Shown here piece after piece: positions 9,174 to 17,310 of a stretch of 64,000 nucleotides of DNA. Within the stretch, counting starts at the first letter, position 1. Each line of letters opens with the position of its first letter. The notes under the pieces were generated by a model. It searched no databases. It saw only the letters and a list, made by a program, of their open reading frames with translations, and had not been told where the DNA came from. The translations under genes and the position numbers were made by a program. This DNA comes from Bacillota bacterium (GTDB lineage: Bacteria; Bacillota_I; Bacilli_A; RF39; UBA660): assembly GCA_015059495.1 (NCBI GenBank), contig SVAI01000001.1, positions 186,001-250,000 of the forward strand, in the 5' to 3' direction.

Positions 9174-9668
9174 ATGATAAAGAAAATATTAGGGATTGGT
9201 TTTATTGTTTTAGTAGTATTTATAGGACTATGGTATTATTTTACTTTTAAATATGTACCTAAAGGTGAAGTATTTGATATTAGATATGAAAATGTTGAAT
9301 TAATTTCATTTAAAGGTCATCCAGAAACAGAAAAAGCAGAAATAAGAAATCATGGTTTATATACAAGAACTAACTTTACAGCAAACAATGAAGAGTTAAC
9401 TTATACATTTACTGCAACAAACGATGGAACACTAGAGGCTAAACTTAAGTATAATCCAATCTATTTAAGAACAGATATGTACTTTAAAAAACATGTATAT
9501 TACAGAGTTTCTTATCTAGATGGTAGTGAAATTAAAAAAGGTGATACTTTAAATCCAGGTGAAACTAAAACATTTAAAGTTTATATTAAATATACAAACA
9601 CTGATTTAGTAACACAAAATTCACAATTCTATGAATCATTAGTGTGGTTAGTATATGTAAGAAAATAA
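9174..9668 (+). CDS. Membrane-anchored beta-sandwich protein, unknown function
   Basis: The start is 2 bases after the previous stop, with AAGGTGATG as ribosome site inside the upstream gene, so this is the third gene of the glycosyltransferase operon. Residues 5-26 form one membrane span. The external part (about 135 residues) is beta-rich and contains LTYTFTATNDGTLEAKL, which resembles strands in TasA/camelysin-like domains, and a late GDTLNPGETKTFKVYIKY strand pair. There is no catalytic motif. It may present or bind the sugar product or a surface protein; this is inference from the operon. Confidence 0.6.
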   Translation: MIKKILGIGFIVLVVFIGLWYYFTFKYVPKGEVFDIRYENVELISFKGHPETEKAEIRNHGLYTRTNFTANNEELTYTFTATNDGTLEAKLKYNPIYLRTDMYFKKHVYYRVSYLDGSEIKKGDTLNPGETKTFKVYIKYTNTDLVTQNSQFYESLVWLVYVRK

Positions 9669-9690
9669 GTTTAAAAAAACTTATTTTTTT
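9664..9690 (+). terminator. Intrinsic terminator of the glycosyltransferase operon
   Basis: AATAAGTTT / AAACTTATT around AAAA, then a T run. The stop codon lies inside the 5' arm. Confidence 0.85.
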
Positions 9691-9712
9691 ATTTTTAAAA
9701 TTGTATACAATA

Positions 9713-9721
9713 TGTTATAAT
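9713..9721 (+). promoter_or_regulatory. Extended -10 promoter for the DUF285 gene at 9751
   Basis: TGTTATAAT with TATAAT at 9716-9721; it is followed by AAGGAG (9737-9742) and ATG at 9751. Confidence 0.6.
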
Positions 9722-9750
9722 AACATATAGCAGAATAAGGAGATGACATC

Positions 9751-11799
9751 ATGAGAATACAATATAAAATATCCTTAATTATTATTAGTATCTTTTTAGT
9801 ATTATCTTTAATGCTCAGTTCTTCTTATGCCTTATGGGTATTTAATGTATCACAAGAAAGTGCTAATGTGATACAAAGTGATTGTTTTGAAATAACACTT
9901 ACAGATAATAATCCAATTGGTTTAGGTGCATCATTTCCAATGAGAGACTCTGATGGAGTACAAACAACACCATATACATTTACAATAAGAAATATATGTA
10001 ATCATCCAGCTGATTTTCAAATTAATTTAGAAACTTTAAATACATCAACAATAGATGAAGAGTTTATTAAAGCAGATCTTAATGGACATATAACAGAATA
10101 TAATGCTGCAGAAAGTGTTGAACCAACAATAAGTGGTGCAAGAAGTGCTGCAATGTTATATGAAGATACTTTAGCGGTTAATGGAGAAAAGACATATAAC
10201 CTAAGAATATGGGTTAATGAAACTGCAACACAGGATGATGTAGAAAATAAATCTTTTGCATCTAAGATTAGTGTTAAAGCAACTGTTAAAAAACAATATG
10301 CTGAAGGTACATTAATATCTGGTCCAAAACTTAATGTCGCACTTAAAACGCTAGCAGGGGATACTAATCCAAATTATTCCACTTCTAACACTTCTATAAC
10401 ATCAATTGAATGGAGTGAAAATGCACCATTAGAAAGTGATAATGCAATTAATATTGCAGAAGACAAAACAACAACACCAATATACGCTTGGTTTAATGAT
10501 GGAATAATTTACATTTATACTGAACTTGACAAAATATATTTGAATAAAGATTCTTCAAGCATGTTCAGAGCAATGACTGAAGTCAAAAAAATAGATACAA
10601 CAATTTTTGACACATCGAAATCAACTACAATGCACGGCATGTTCTATGAAACAAACAAACTATCAAGTTTGGACGTGAGCCATTTTGATACCTCAAAAGT
10701 AAAAAATATGCGTACTATGTTTTATGGAATGAGTAGTTTAACAAGTTTAGATGTAAGTCATTTTAATACCTCAAACGTAACGGATATGAGTTATATGTTT
10801 AATGGAATGAGTAGTTTAACAAGTTTAGATGTAAGCCATTTTGATACCTCGAATGTAACTGAAATGTATCAAATGTTTTATGGAATGAGTAATTTAACAA
10901 GTTTAGATGTAAGTGATTTTAATACCTCAAATGTAACTAATATGGGGAGTATGTTTTATGGCATGAGTAGTTTATCAAGTTTAGATGTAAGTCATTTTAA
11001 TACCTCAAATGTAACTAATATGAGGAGTATGTTTAATGGCATGAGTAATTTAACAAGTTTAGATGTAAGTCATTTTGATACCTCAAATGTAACAGATATG
11101 TCATATATGTTTGATAAATTATCAAATGTTGAAATACTTGATGTAAGTAATTTTGATACGTCAAATGTAACAAATATGAGTTACATGTTTTTTGGCATAA
11201 ATAATATAACAAGTTTGGATGTAAGCCATTTTGATACCTCCAATGTAACCGACTTTGCTTGGATGTTTGGAAAATGCGCAAATATTAAAGAACTAGATTT
11301 AAGCAACTTTGACACTAGCAGTGCAAAAAATATTGGCTCTTTGTTTAGACAAATGAAAAATCTAACTTCCTTGAAATTTGGAGATAAATTCGATACTAAA
11401 AATGTTGTAGAATTTGGTGGAACATTTAGTGAGTGTAATTCTTTAGAATATTTGGATATAAGTTTCTTTGATACAAGGAATGCAACTTCAATAGAAAATT
11501 TATTTTCTTATATGCCTAATTTGAAAGAATTACATTTAGGCGATAATTTTGATACCTCAAAAGTAATCAAAGCATATAATGTTTTTTTGGGCTGTGGAAA
11601 TTTAGAAAAAATCTATGTTAAAAAAAATTGGGATCTATCAAATGCAACTGAAGTAACAAATATATTTGGATCTAATAAAAAACTTACAGGTGGAGCAGGA
11701 ACAAAATACTCTTATGAAAATAATAATAATATAGAATATGTTCGTATTGATGATCCAGAAAATGGAAAACCAGGATACTTTACTTTAGAAGAAAATTAA
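9751..11799 (+). CDS. BspA-like adhesin with about 13 DUF285 repeats
   Basis: This 682-residue protein has a signal segment ending SSSYALWVF, the SipW-substrate style. A TasA-like N-terminal domain (about 30-190) follows. Then come roughly thirteen 26-residue units of the form FDTSNVTDMSYMFNGMSSL with TSLDVSH, spanning about residues 290-640 and ending in diverged copies. DUF285 units form BspA-type leucine-rich solenoids that usually bind host or bacterial surface ligands. There is no LPXTG, and the C-terminal motif shared by the three paralogues after rpoC is missing (the end reads GKPGYFTLEEN). The central units are almost identical in DNA with a 78-bp period, so copy number can probably change by recombination. 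Confidence 0.87.
   Translation: MRIQYKISLIIISIFLVLSLMLSSSYALWVFNVSQESANVIQSDCFEITLTDNNPIGLGASFPMRDSDGVQTTPYTFTIRNICNHPADFQINLETLNTSTIDEEFIKADLNGHITEYNAAESVEPTISGARSAAMLYEDTLAVNGEKTYNLRIWVNETATQDDVENKSFASKISVKATVKKQYAEGTLISGPKLNVALKTLAGDTNPNYSTSNTSITSIEWSENAPLESDNAINIAEDKTTTPIYAWFNDGIIYIYTELDKIYLNKDSSSMFRAMTEVKKIDTTIFDTSKSTTMHGMFYETNKLSSLDVSHFDTSKVKNMRTMFYGMSSLTSLDVSHFNTSNVTDMSYMFNGMSSLTSLDVSHFDTSNVTEMYQMFYGMSNLTSLDVSDFNTSNVTNMGSMFYGMSSLSSLDVSHFNTSNVTNMRSMFNGMSNLTSLDVSHFDTSNVTDMSYMFDKLSNVEILDVSNFDTSNVTNMSYMFFGINNITSLDVSHFDTSNVTDFAWMFGKCANIKELDLSNFDTSSAKNIGSLFRQMKNLTSLKFGDKFDTKNVVEFGGTFSECNSLEYLDISFFDTRNATSIENLFSYMPNLKELHLGDNFDTSKVIKAYNVFLGCGNLEKIYVKKNWDLSNATEVTNIFGSNKKLTGGAGTKYSYENNNNIEYVRIDDPENGKPGYFTLEEN
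10675..11298 (+). repeat. 78-bp tandem repeat coding for DUF285 units
   Basis: The phrase GTAAGYCATTTTRATACCTC recurs at 10675, 10753, 10831, 10909, 10987, 11065, 11143 and 11221, exactly 78 bases apart (the copies at 10675, 10909 and 11143 differ slightly). The copies from 10753 to 11065 are the most alike, so the expansion looks recent. The repeat stays in frame with the protein. Confidence 0.92.
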
Positions 11800-11824
11800 A
11801 AAAGGAATTATTTAATTCCTTTTT
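11799..11824. terminator. Bidirectional terminator between convergent genes
   Basis: AAAAAGGAATTA / TAATTCCTTTTT overlaps both stop codons, of the + strand adhesin and the - strand YigZ-like gene, with A/T tracts on both sides. Confidence 0.8.
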
Positions 11825-12167
11825 CTATTGCTCCTTTAGCAGCATTTAAATATGTTCTAGTTAAAAGTCCAGCCCCAAGTTTAGTTCCACCAAAGTATCT
11901 AACCACGGCAACTAAACAATTGTCTAACTGTTTCATTTCAAGTAAGTTATATATTGGCATTCCTGCTGTACCACTAGGTTCCTTATCATCTGATTTTTTT
12001 GCTGTATTACATACTTTATATGCATAAGGTATATGTCTTGCTTTTTTATTATCTTCCCATAACTTATCTATTATTTCCTTTGCTTCATCAATACTATCTA
12101 TTTCATAGTAATAAGCAATGAATTTACTTTTTTTAACTTCTTCCACATATTCACTAATAAGTTTCAT
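11808..12167 (-). CDS. YigZ/IMPACT-family (UPF0029) protein, N-terminal domain only
   Basis: The 119-residue product contains the UPF0029 core: SKFIAYYYEIDSIDEAKE, then HIPYAYKV, DDKEPSGTAGMPI and VVRYFGGTKLGAGLLTRTY. Family members (B. subtilis YvyE, E. coli YigZ) are about 205-215 residues, with a second DUF1949 domain that is absent here. The stop overlaps the terminator shared with the convergent adhesin, so this end looks settled rather than a sequencing break. GGTGA precedes the ATG. The cellular role is not well known; eukaryotic IMPACT binds the GCN1 pathway. Confidence 0.85.
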   Translation of the reverse strand: MKLISEYVEEVKKSKFIAYYYEIDSIDEAKEIIDKLWEDNKKARHIPYAYKVCNTAKKSDDKEPSGTAGMPIYNLLEMKQLDNCLVAVVRYFGGTKLGAGLLTRTYLNAAKGAIEKGIK

Positions 12168-12184
12168 AAGTAATCACCAAAATA

Positions 12185-12193
12185 ATTATAACA
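12185..12193 (-). promoter_or_regulatory. Extended -10 promoter for the YigZ-like gene
   Basis: On the minus strand this reads TGTTATAAT, 18 bases before the ATG at 12167. It diverges from the uvrC promoter. Confidence 0.55.
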
Positions 12194-12209
12194 TAACACA
12201 TACTAAATA

Positions 12210-12218
12210 TGGTATAAT
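12210..12218 (+). promoter_or_regulatory. Extended -10 promoter for uvrC
   Basis: TGGTATAAT with TATAAT at 12213-12218, followed by AAAGGAG (12242-12248) and ATG at 12257. Confidence 0.55.
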
Positions 12219-12256
12219 TATGTCTATAAATGCTTATTAAGAAAGGAGATAAACTT

Positions 12257-14032
12257 ATGAAATTTAAAGATAAATTAGCTCTTTTACCAGATCTTCCAGG
12301 TTCATATCAAATGTATGATGAAAATGGAGTTATTATCTATGTTGGTAAAGCTAAGAATTTAAAGAAAAGAGTATCTTCTTACTTTAATAGGGAACATACA
12401 GGTAAAACTAAGAAGTTAGTCGAAAACATCGCAGACTTTAAATATATTGTTGCTAACTCTGAAGTTGAAGCTTTCTTAATTGAAATAAACTTAATTAAAA
12501 AATATAAACCTAAATATAATATATCTTTAATGGATGCTAAGTCTTATCCATATATTGAATATATATCTAAACCTTATCCTAAATTAAAGATAAGTAGATA
12601 TTTAAATGTTAAAAAAAGTGATAATAAATTATTATTTGGTCCATATCCTAACGCTTATGCTGCAAGAAGAATAGTTAACTTAATTAATAGATTATATCCC
12701 TTAAAAAAATGCGATAACCAAAAAGAATTATGTTTATATTATCACATTGGGGAATGTCTAGGATATTGCTCTAAAGCGTTAGATAAAACTAAAGTAGAGG
12801 AAATGGAGCGTGAAATTCTATCTTTCTTAAGAGGTAATGATAAGATACTTAAAGATAAGATAATGGATAAAATAAAAGTATATTCAGATAACTTAAACTT
12901 TGAAATGGCACAACAACTAAAAGAAGAACTAGAGTATATTAATATTATTTCTGAAAAACAAAATATTGTCTTACATGACCTAGTTAATAGGGATGTATTT
13001 GGTTTTTACTACAAAGATGGATATATGTCAGTAGATGTATTCTATGTAAGAAATGGTAAATTAGTAGGTAATAAATCAGATATTTATATTTGTTTAGATG
13101 AAGAAGATGCCTGTGAATATTACATAAGTGAATTTTATAATAAACATGAAATACCTAAAGAAGTATTTGTTACATCTAATTTAAATAAAGAACTACTTGA
13201 AAGTGTAGTTAATACTAAATTTATAACACCACTTAAAAGTGTTAAAAAATCACTTTTAGATATGGCTATTATGAATGCTAAAATGAATTATGAAAATAAA
13301 TTTAAATTACTAGAAAAAGAAGATGAAAGAACTTTAGGTTCTAATGAAGAATTAAAGAACTTACTTAACTTAAATAAATTAACTAGAATAGATCTATTTG
13401 ATAACTCAAATCTATTTGGTACTTTTGCAGTATCATCAATGGTAGTGTTTATTAATGGTAAACCTGCTAAAAATGAATATCGTAAATATAAAATAATTGT
13501 AGATAAAAATGATGATTATCATACTATGCAAGAAGTTATATATCGTAGATATTCTAGAGCTATGCAAGAAAATACTGAACTACCTGATTTAATACTTGTA
13601 GATGGTGGAATAAACCAAATACATGCTACTAAAGAAGTATTAAATGATTTAGGATTAAATCTTAATGTTGCAGGTCTTAAAAAAGATAATAAACATAATA
13701 CTAACTCACTAATAGATTTAAATGAACAAGAAATAGAACTAGATATAACATCAAATCTATTCCATTACTTAACTAGAATGCAAGATGAAGTACATAGATT
13801 TGCTATTACTTATCATAGACAAATAAGAAGTAAAGGTAATTTATCTTCTATATTAGATAATGTACCTAATATAGGTGCTAAAAGAAGAAATGATTTAATT
13901 AAACATTTTAAAACTATTACTAAAATAAAAGAAGCATCACTTGATGAACTAACTAAAATAATACCTAAAGATACAGCAATTAATTTACAAGAGTATCTAA
14001 AATCCTTGGAGGAAAAGCATGAAAACAATTAA
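12257..14032 (+). CDS. uvrC: Excinuclease ABC subunit C
   Basis: The ATG at 12257 has AAAGGAG 8 bases upstream and is preferred to the in-frame ATG at 12230. The product has 591 residues. It carries an N-terminal GIY-YIG nuclease domain (LPGSYQMYDENGVIIYVGKA), which cuts 3' of the lesion; a Cys-containing region (CLYYHIGECLGYC); a UVR motif (FEMAQQLKEELEYI); an RNase H-like 5' nuclease domain (IDLFDNSNLFGT, then DLILVDGGINQ); and a C-terminal helix-hairpin-helix (VPNIGAKRRNDLIKHF). It acts with UvrAB in nucleotide excision repair. The 3' end overlaps the next gene by 14 bases, so it shares an operon with the Rnf-like genes and queA. Confidence 0.96.
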   Translation: MKFKDKLALLPDLPGSYQMYDENGVIIYVGKAKNLKKRVSSYFNREHTGKTKKLVENIADFKYIVANSEVEAFLIEINLIKKYKPKYNISLMDAKSYPYIEYISKPYPKLKISRYLNVKKSDNKLLFGPYPNAYAARRIVNLINRLYPLKKCDNQKELCLYYHIGECLGYCSKALDKTKVEEMEREILSFLRGNDKILKDKIMDKIKVYSDNLNFEMAQQLKEELEYINIISEKQNIVLHDLVNRDVFGFYYKDGYMSVDVFYVRNGKLVGNKSDIYICLDEEDACEYYISEFYNKHEIPKEVFVTSNLNKELLESVVNTKFITPLKSVKKSLLDMAIMNAKMNYENKFKLLEKEDERTLGSNEELKNLLNLNKLTRIDLFDNSNLFGTFAVSSMVVFINGKPAKNEYRKYKIIVDKNDDYHTMQEVIYRRYSRAMQENTELPDLILVDGGINQIHATKEVLNDLGLNLNVAGLKKDNKHNTNSLIDLNEQEIELDITSNLFHYLTRMQDEVHRFAITYHRQIRSKGNLSSILDNVPNIGAKRRNDLIKHFKTITKIKEASLDELTKIIPKDTAINLQEYLKSLEEKHENN

Positions 14033-15071
14033 TATTGTTAGAGAACAAAATATTAAAGTATTAAAAGATTATACTGATAAATTAGATATTGATTATATAT
14101 ATGTACCTTTTGAAAAAGAAGAAAATATTAAAGTTAAATTACAAGAATCTGTTTTAAAAGGTCAATTACTATATGAAGATAATAACACTAAAAGATATTC
14201 TAGTATATCTGGTACAGTAGTTAAAATAGATAAACATTTAATTATAATTAAAAATAATTATAAAGAATTAACTACTAATACTAGAGCAAGAAAACTAGAT
14301 GATTTATCACAAGAATCTTTTGAAAAATATTATTCTAATAATAAAATTAAATCTATGTTATCTAATGAAATAAATAATTTATATATTAATGCTATTGATG
14401 ATGATCCATTTACATTTAATAAATATATGTATCTAAAAAAAGATATTAATGAAATAGCTAATGTAATTAATATGTTATATAGATTATTTAAAATAAATAG
14501 AATAACATTTGTAATTAAGAATTCTTATAATGATTTATTAGATAGTTATAAAGTAAATATTAACTACTATAAAGTAGAGGATATTTATCCTATAGGTCAT
14601 AAATATTTAATAGATAAATTCTTACTTAAGAATTCTTCTGATTACTTAATTGATTTACAAGATATAATAGATATGATCTATGAAATAAAGAAAAATAAAG
14701 TACAAACTGAAAAATATATAACTATAAATGGAGATATAGATGATCCTAAAGTATATAATGTTAAAAAATATTGTTCTTTAAATGAAATATATACTAATAT
14801 TAAAGGTAAAGATGTTATTTTAAATAATAGTTTATGTGGAAGAATAGTTAAAAATGATCAAATAATTGATGATAATACTTTTAGTTTAATTATTAGAAAT
14901 AAACAAGAAAATAAAGAAGTAGAGTGTTCTAAATGTGGACTATGTTTTAATGTATGTCCAATGAAAATAAATCCACTTAAAAAAGATGATAGATGTATTG
15001 CATGTGGATTATGTAATTACGTATGTCCATCTAAAATAAATATATATGAAAGGATACAAAAACATGAATAG
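14019..15071 (+). CDS. rnfC: Short RnfC-like iron-sulfur protein
   Basis: The 350-residue product starts inside the uvrC 3' end with GGAGG as ribosome site. The N-terminal part has the barrel-sandwich signature of RnfC/NqrA (VLKGQLLYED, then SSISGTVVKI). The C-terminus has two clustered 4Fe-4S motifs: CSKCGLCFNVCP and, 14 residues on, CIACGLCNYVCP. Typical RnfC proteins are about 430-450 residues with a glycine-rich NADH/FMN Rossmann part. I see no such Gly-rich loop in the middle region here, so NADH binding may be lost or altered. The next gene is RnfD-like, but no RnfG, E, A or B follows. Confidence 0.8.
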   Translation: MKTINIVREQNIKVLKDYTDKLDIDYIYVPFEKEENIKVKLQESVLKGQLLYEDNNTKRYSSISGTVVKIDKHLIIIKNNYKELTTNTRARKLDDLSQESFEKYYSNNKIKSMLSNEINNLYINAIDDDPFTFNKYMYLKKDINEIANVINMLYRLFKINRITFVIKNSYNDLLDSYKVNINYYKVEDIYPIGHKYLIDKFLLKNSSDYLIDLQDIIDMIYEIKKNKVQTEKYITINGDIDDPKVYNVKKYCSLNEIYTNIKGKDVILNNSLCGRIVKNDQIIDDNTFSLIIRNKQENKEVECSKCGLCFNVCPMKINPLKKDDRCIACGLCNYVCPSKINIYERIQKHE

Positions 15072-15975
15072 TCATTTAAAATCTAAATATGCTAATTTTA
15101 ATATAGTATTAATGTATTATGTTATAGTAAGTATCTTAACTATATATGCAACATATAAAAATGGTATCATGTTATTTAATAAACATTTAGTACCTTTTAT
15201 ATCTATATTTAAACCAATAAATGTAGTTTTAATAGCAACATTTATACCTTTATTAGTAAACTTTATATATACTAAATATATTAAAAAAGAAAAGTATATC
15301 TTAAAAGAAGATTACTTTCCTGTATACATGTCTTTAATAAGTTTATGTCTACCAATTAATTTAGATATACACTTATTTATGTTATTAACTCTTATATTTA
15401 GTATAGTAAGATTATTCTATAAATTTGATATTAATTATTATGCTATTATTAAATTATTAATGGTATTACTATTAATATTAATAGGTAAATATTCATATAT
15501 GAGTTTATATGATATAAATGTTGAAACTAATTTAACAACTTTAGATATGTTTTTAGGTAGAGGTATAGGTGGTATAGCAACATCTAATATCCTTTTATTA
15601 ATAATTTGTTACTTAATTTTATGTTTTAACTTTACATATAAAAAAGAAATACCTATAATATCTTTTGTTAGTTATTTAGCTACAGTTATTATTTATTCAA
15701 TTATATTTAATAATAATGTAATAGTTAATGTTAAACAATTAATAAGTAGCGAATTTATATATGCTATTATTGTTATTGCTACTATGTCATTTTATAGTCC
15801 AGTAGATTTTAAATCTAGGGTTATATTTGCTATTCTAGTAGGGGTATTATCATTTATATTTAATATGATATTTAATATCTATGAAGGAGTATTTGTAGCT
15901 ATAATTGTAAGTAATATAATAATACTAATAATAAATAAAATAGGAAGTGTTAAAAATGAACATAAACGAATTTGA
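15064..15975 (+). CDS. rnfD: RnfD/NqrB-like membrane subunit
   Basis: The ATG at 15064 is chosen over 15046 because GAAAGGA lies 9 bases before it. The 303-residue protein is mostly membrane spans (about nine). It contains [18 protein letters not shown], the RnfD/NqrB segment whose Thr carries covalent FMN in the family, and [12 protein letters not shown] in an early loop. In known Rnf complexes RnfD passes electrons within a Na+- or H+-pumping ferredoxin:NAD+ oxidoreductase. It overlaps the rnfC-like stop by 8 bases and the queA start by 20 bases. The other subunits are missing from this operon. Confidence 0.82.
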   Translation: MNSHLKSKYANFNIVLMYYVIVSILTIYATYKNGIMLFNKHLVPFISIFKPINVVLIATFIPLLVNFIYTKYIKKEKYILKEDYFPVYMSLISLCLPINLDIHLFMLLTLIFSIVRLFYKFDINYYAIIKLLMVLLLILIGKYSYMSLYDINVETNLTTLDMFLGRGIGGIATSNILLLIICYLILCFNFTYKKEIPIISFVSYLATVIIYSIIFNNNVIVNVKQLISSEFIYAIIVIATMSFYSPVDFKSRVIFAILVGVLSFIFNMIFNIYEGVFVAIIVSNIIILIINKIGSVKNEHKRI

Positions 15976-16984
15976 TTATGAATTACCAGAAGAAAGAATT
16001 GCTCAAAGTCCACTTAAGGATAGATCATCTTCTAAATTATTAGTTATGGATAAAAATACTGGAGAATTAACTCATGAAGTATTCTCTAATATTATTAATT
16101 ATTTAAATAAAGGTGATGTATTAGTTTTAAATAATACTAAAGTTATTCCTGCACGTCTTATAGGTGAAAAAGAAGATACTCATGCTCATATTGAGTTATT
16201 ACTATTAAAAACATTAGAAAACGATGTATGGGAATGCTTATCTAGGCCACAAAAGAGATTAAAAGTAGGAACAATAGTATCTTTTGGTGATGGCCTTTTA
16301 AAAGCTAAGGTAATTGAGTTATTTGATGAAGGTATTGTTCATGTTAAATTAATATATGATGGAATACTTTATGAAATATTAGATAAACTAGGTGAAATGC
16401 CACTTCCACCATATATTCATGAAAAACTAAAAGACAAAGACAGATACCAAACAGTATATGCTAAAATCGAAGGTAGTGCAGCAGCTCCAACTGCAGGACT
16501 ACATTTTACTAATGAATTACTTGAAGAACTAAAACAAAAAGGTGTAATAATTACCTTTGTAACTCTTCATGTTGGTCTTGGTACATTTAGACCAGTAATG
16601 GAAGAAAATGTGCTTGATCATAAAATGCACTCTGAATACTATGAAATGAGTGAAGAAACTGCAAATATTTTAAATAAAGCAAAAGAAGAAGGAAGAAGAA
16701 TAATAAGCGTTGGTACAACATCATGTCGTACACTTGAAACAATAGCGAGAGACAACAATGGTAGATTCAAAAGTTGTAAAGGTAACACTGATATCTTTAT
16801 TTATCCAGGTTTTGAATTTAAAGCAATTAATGGATTAATTACTAATTTCCATTTACCTAAATCTACATTAGTTATGTTAGTATCAGCATTCTCTAAAAAA
16901 GAATATATCTTAAATGCATATAAAGTAGCTATAGAAAATGATTATAGATTCTTCTCATTTGGAGATGCAATGTTTATAAAATAA
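15956..16984 (+). CDS. queA: S-adenosylmethionine:tRNA ribosyltransferase-isomerase
   Basis: The 342-residue protein aligns by eye over its length with Que[74 protein letters not shown] and [18 protein letters not shown]. It transfers the ribosyl part of SAM to preQ1 in tRNA, the penultimate step of queuosine synthesis. The ATG at 15956 follows AGGAAGTG and replaces the in-frame GTG at 15947. It is the last gene of the uvrC-rnfCD-queA run and is followed by a strong terminator. No tgt or preQ1 genes are next to it. Confidence 0.96.
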   Translation: MNINEFDYELPEERIAQSPLKDRSSSKLLVMDKNTGELTHEVFSNIINYLNKGDVLVLNNTKVIPARLIGEKEDTHAHIELLLLKTLENDVWECLSRPQKRLKVGTIVSFGDGLLKAKVIELFDEGIVHVKLIYDGILYEILDKLGEMPLPPYIHEKLKDKDRYQTVYAKIEGSAAAPTAGLHFTNELLEELKQKGVIITFVTLHVGLGTFRPVMEENVLDHKMHSEYYEMSEETANILNKAKEEGRRIISVGTTSCRTLETIARDNNGRFKSCKGNTDIFIYPGFEFKAINGLITNFHLPKSTLVMLVSAFSKKEYILNAYKVAIENDYRFFSFGDAMFIK

Positions 16985-17010
16985 ACTCAAGATATTTGAG
17001 TTTATTTTAT
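16978..17010 (+). terminator. Strong intrinsic terminator after queA
   Basis: AAAATAAACTCAA pairs with TTGAGTTTATTTT. The 3' arm also supplies TTGAGT (16996-17001), a candidate -35 for the next promoter. Confidence 0.9.
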
Positions 17011-17024
17011 TTACATGTTATAAT
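16996..17024 (+). promoter_or_regulatory. Promoter embedded in the queA terminator
   Basis: TTGAGT (16996-17001), 17-base spacer, TATAAT (17019-17024) with an upstream TG. The expected start is about 17031, next to AGGTGG, so the leader is about 12 bases. Confidence 0.6.
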
Positions 17025-17042
17025 TTCTATAGGTGGTAGTTA

Positions 17043-17306
17043 GTGAATATTGATAATTTTAGTAAAGAAGAACTTATTAAATATAAAGAATTACTTGAAG
17101 AAATAAAAATTACTAAAATTTGGCGTAATATCAATATATCTTATACAACACTTTCTACTATATTCTTTATATATTTTTCTAGACAATCTCAAATTAAACC
17201 ATCTGTTGTATGTGCTTTAATAACAGTACTAGGCTTTAATTTTATTTCTTATAATAATAGAGAAATAGATAGTGCTAATAAAAAAATATTAAAAATGAAA
17301 GAGTGA
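17043..17306 (+). CDS. Small two-span membrane protein
   Basis: This 87-residue protein has a GTG start, chosen because AGGTGG lies 6 bases before it and no ATG competes. The N-terminal 30 residues are charged and helical (KEELIKYKELLEEIKITK), then two hydrophobic segments follow (about 34-49 and 55-70), and a short charged tail ends in KKILKMKE. No family is recognised. The next gene starts 4 bases after its stop, so the two are co-transcribed, but a link to rRNA methylation is not evident. Confidence 0.65.
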   Translation: MNIDNFSKEELIKYKELLEEIKITKIWRNINISYTTLSTIFFIYFSRQSQIKPSVVCALITVLGFNFISYNNREIDSANKKILKMKE

Positions 17307-17310
17307 TTAT

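Noticed and set aside
11033-11281. Minus-strand ORF across the DUF285 repeat
   Set aside because: It is the reverse reading of the 78-bp repeat, with no ribosome site or homology; other antisense ORFs in the surface-protein genes, rpoB, rpoC, valS and ppdK were dropped for the same reason.
10675-11298. CRISPR-like regular repeats
   Set aside because: The 78-bp units are contiguous, in frame and code for DUF285 repeats; there are no unique spacers and no cas genes.
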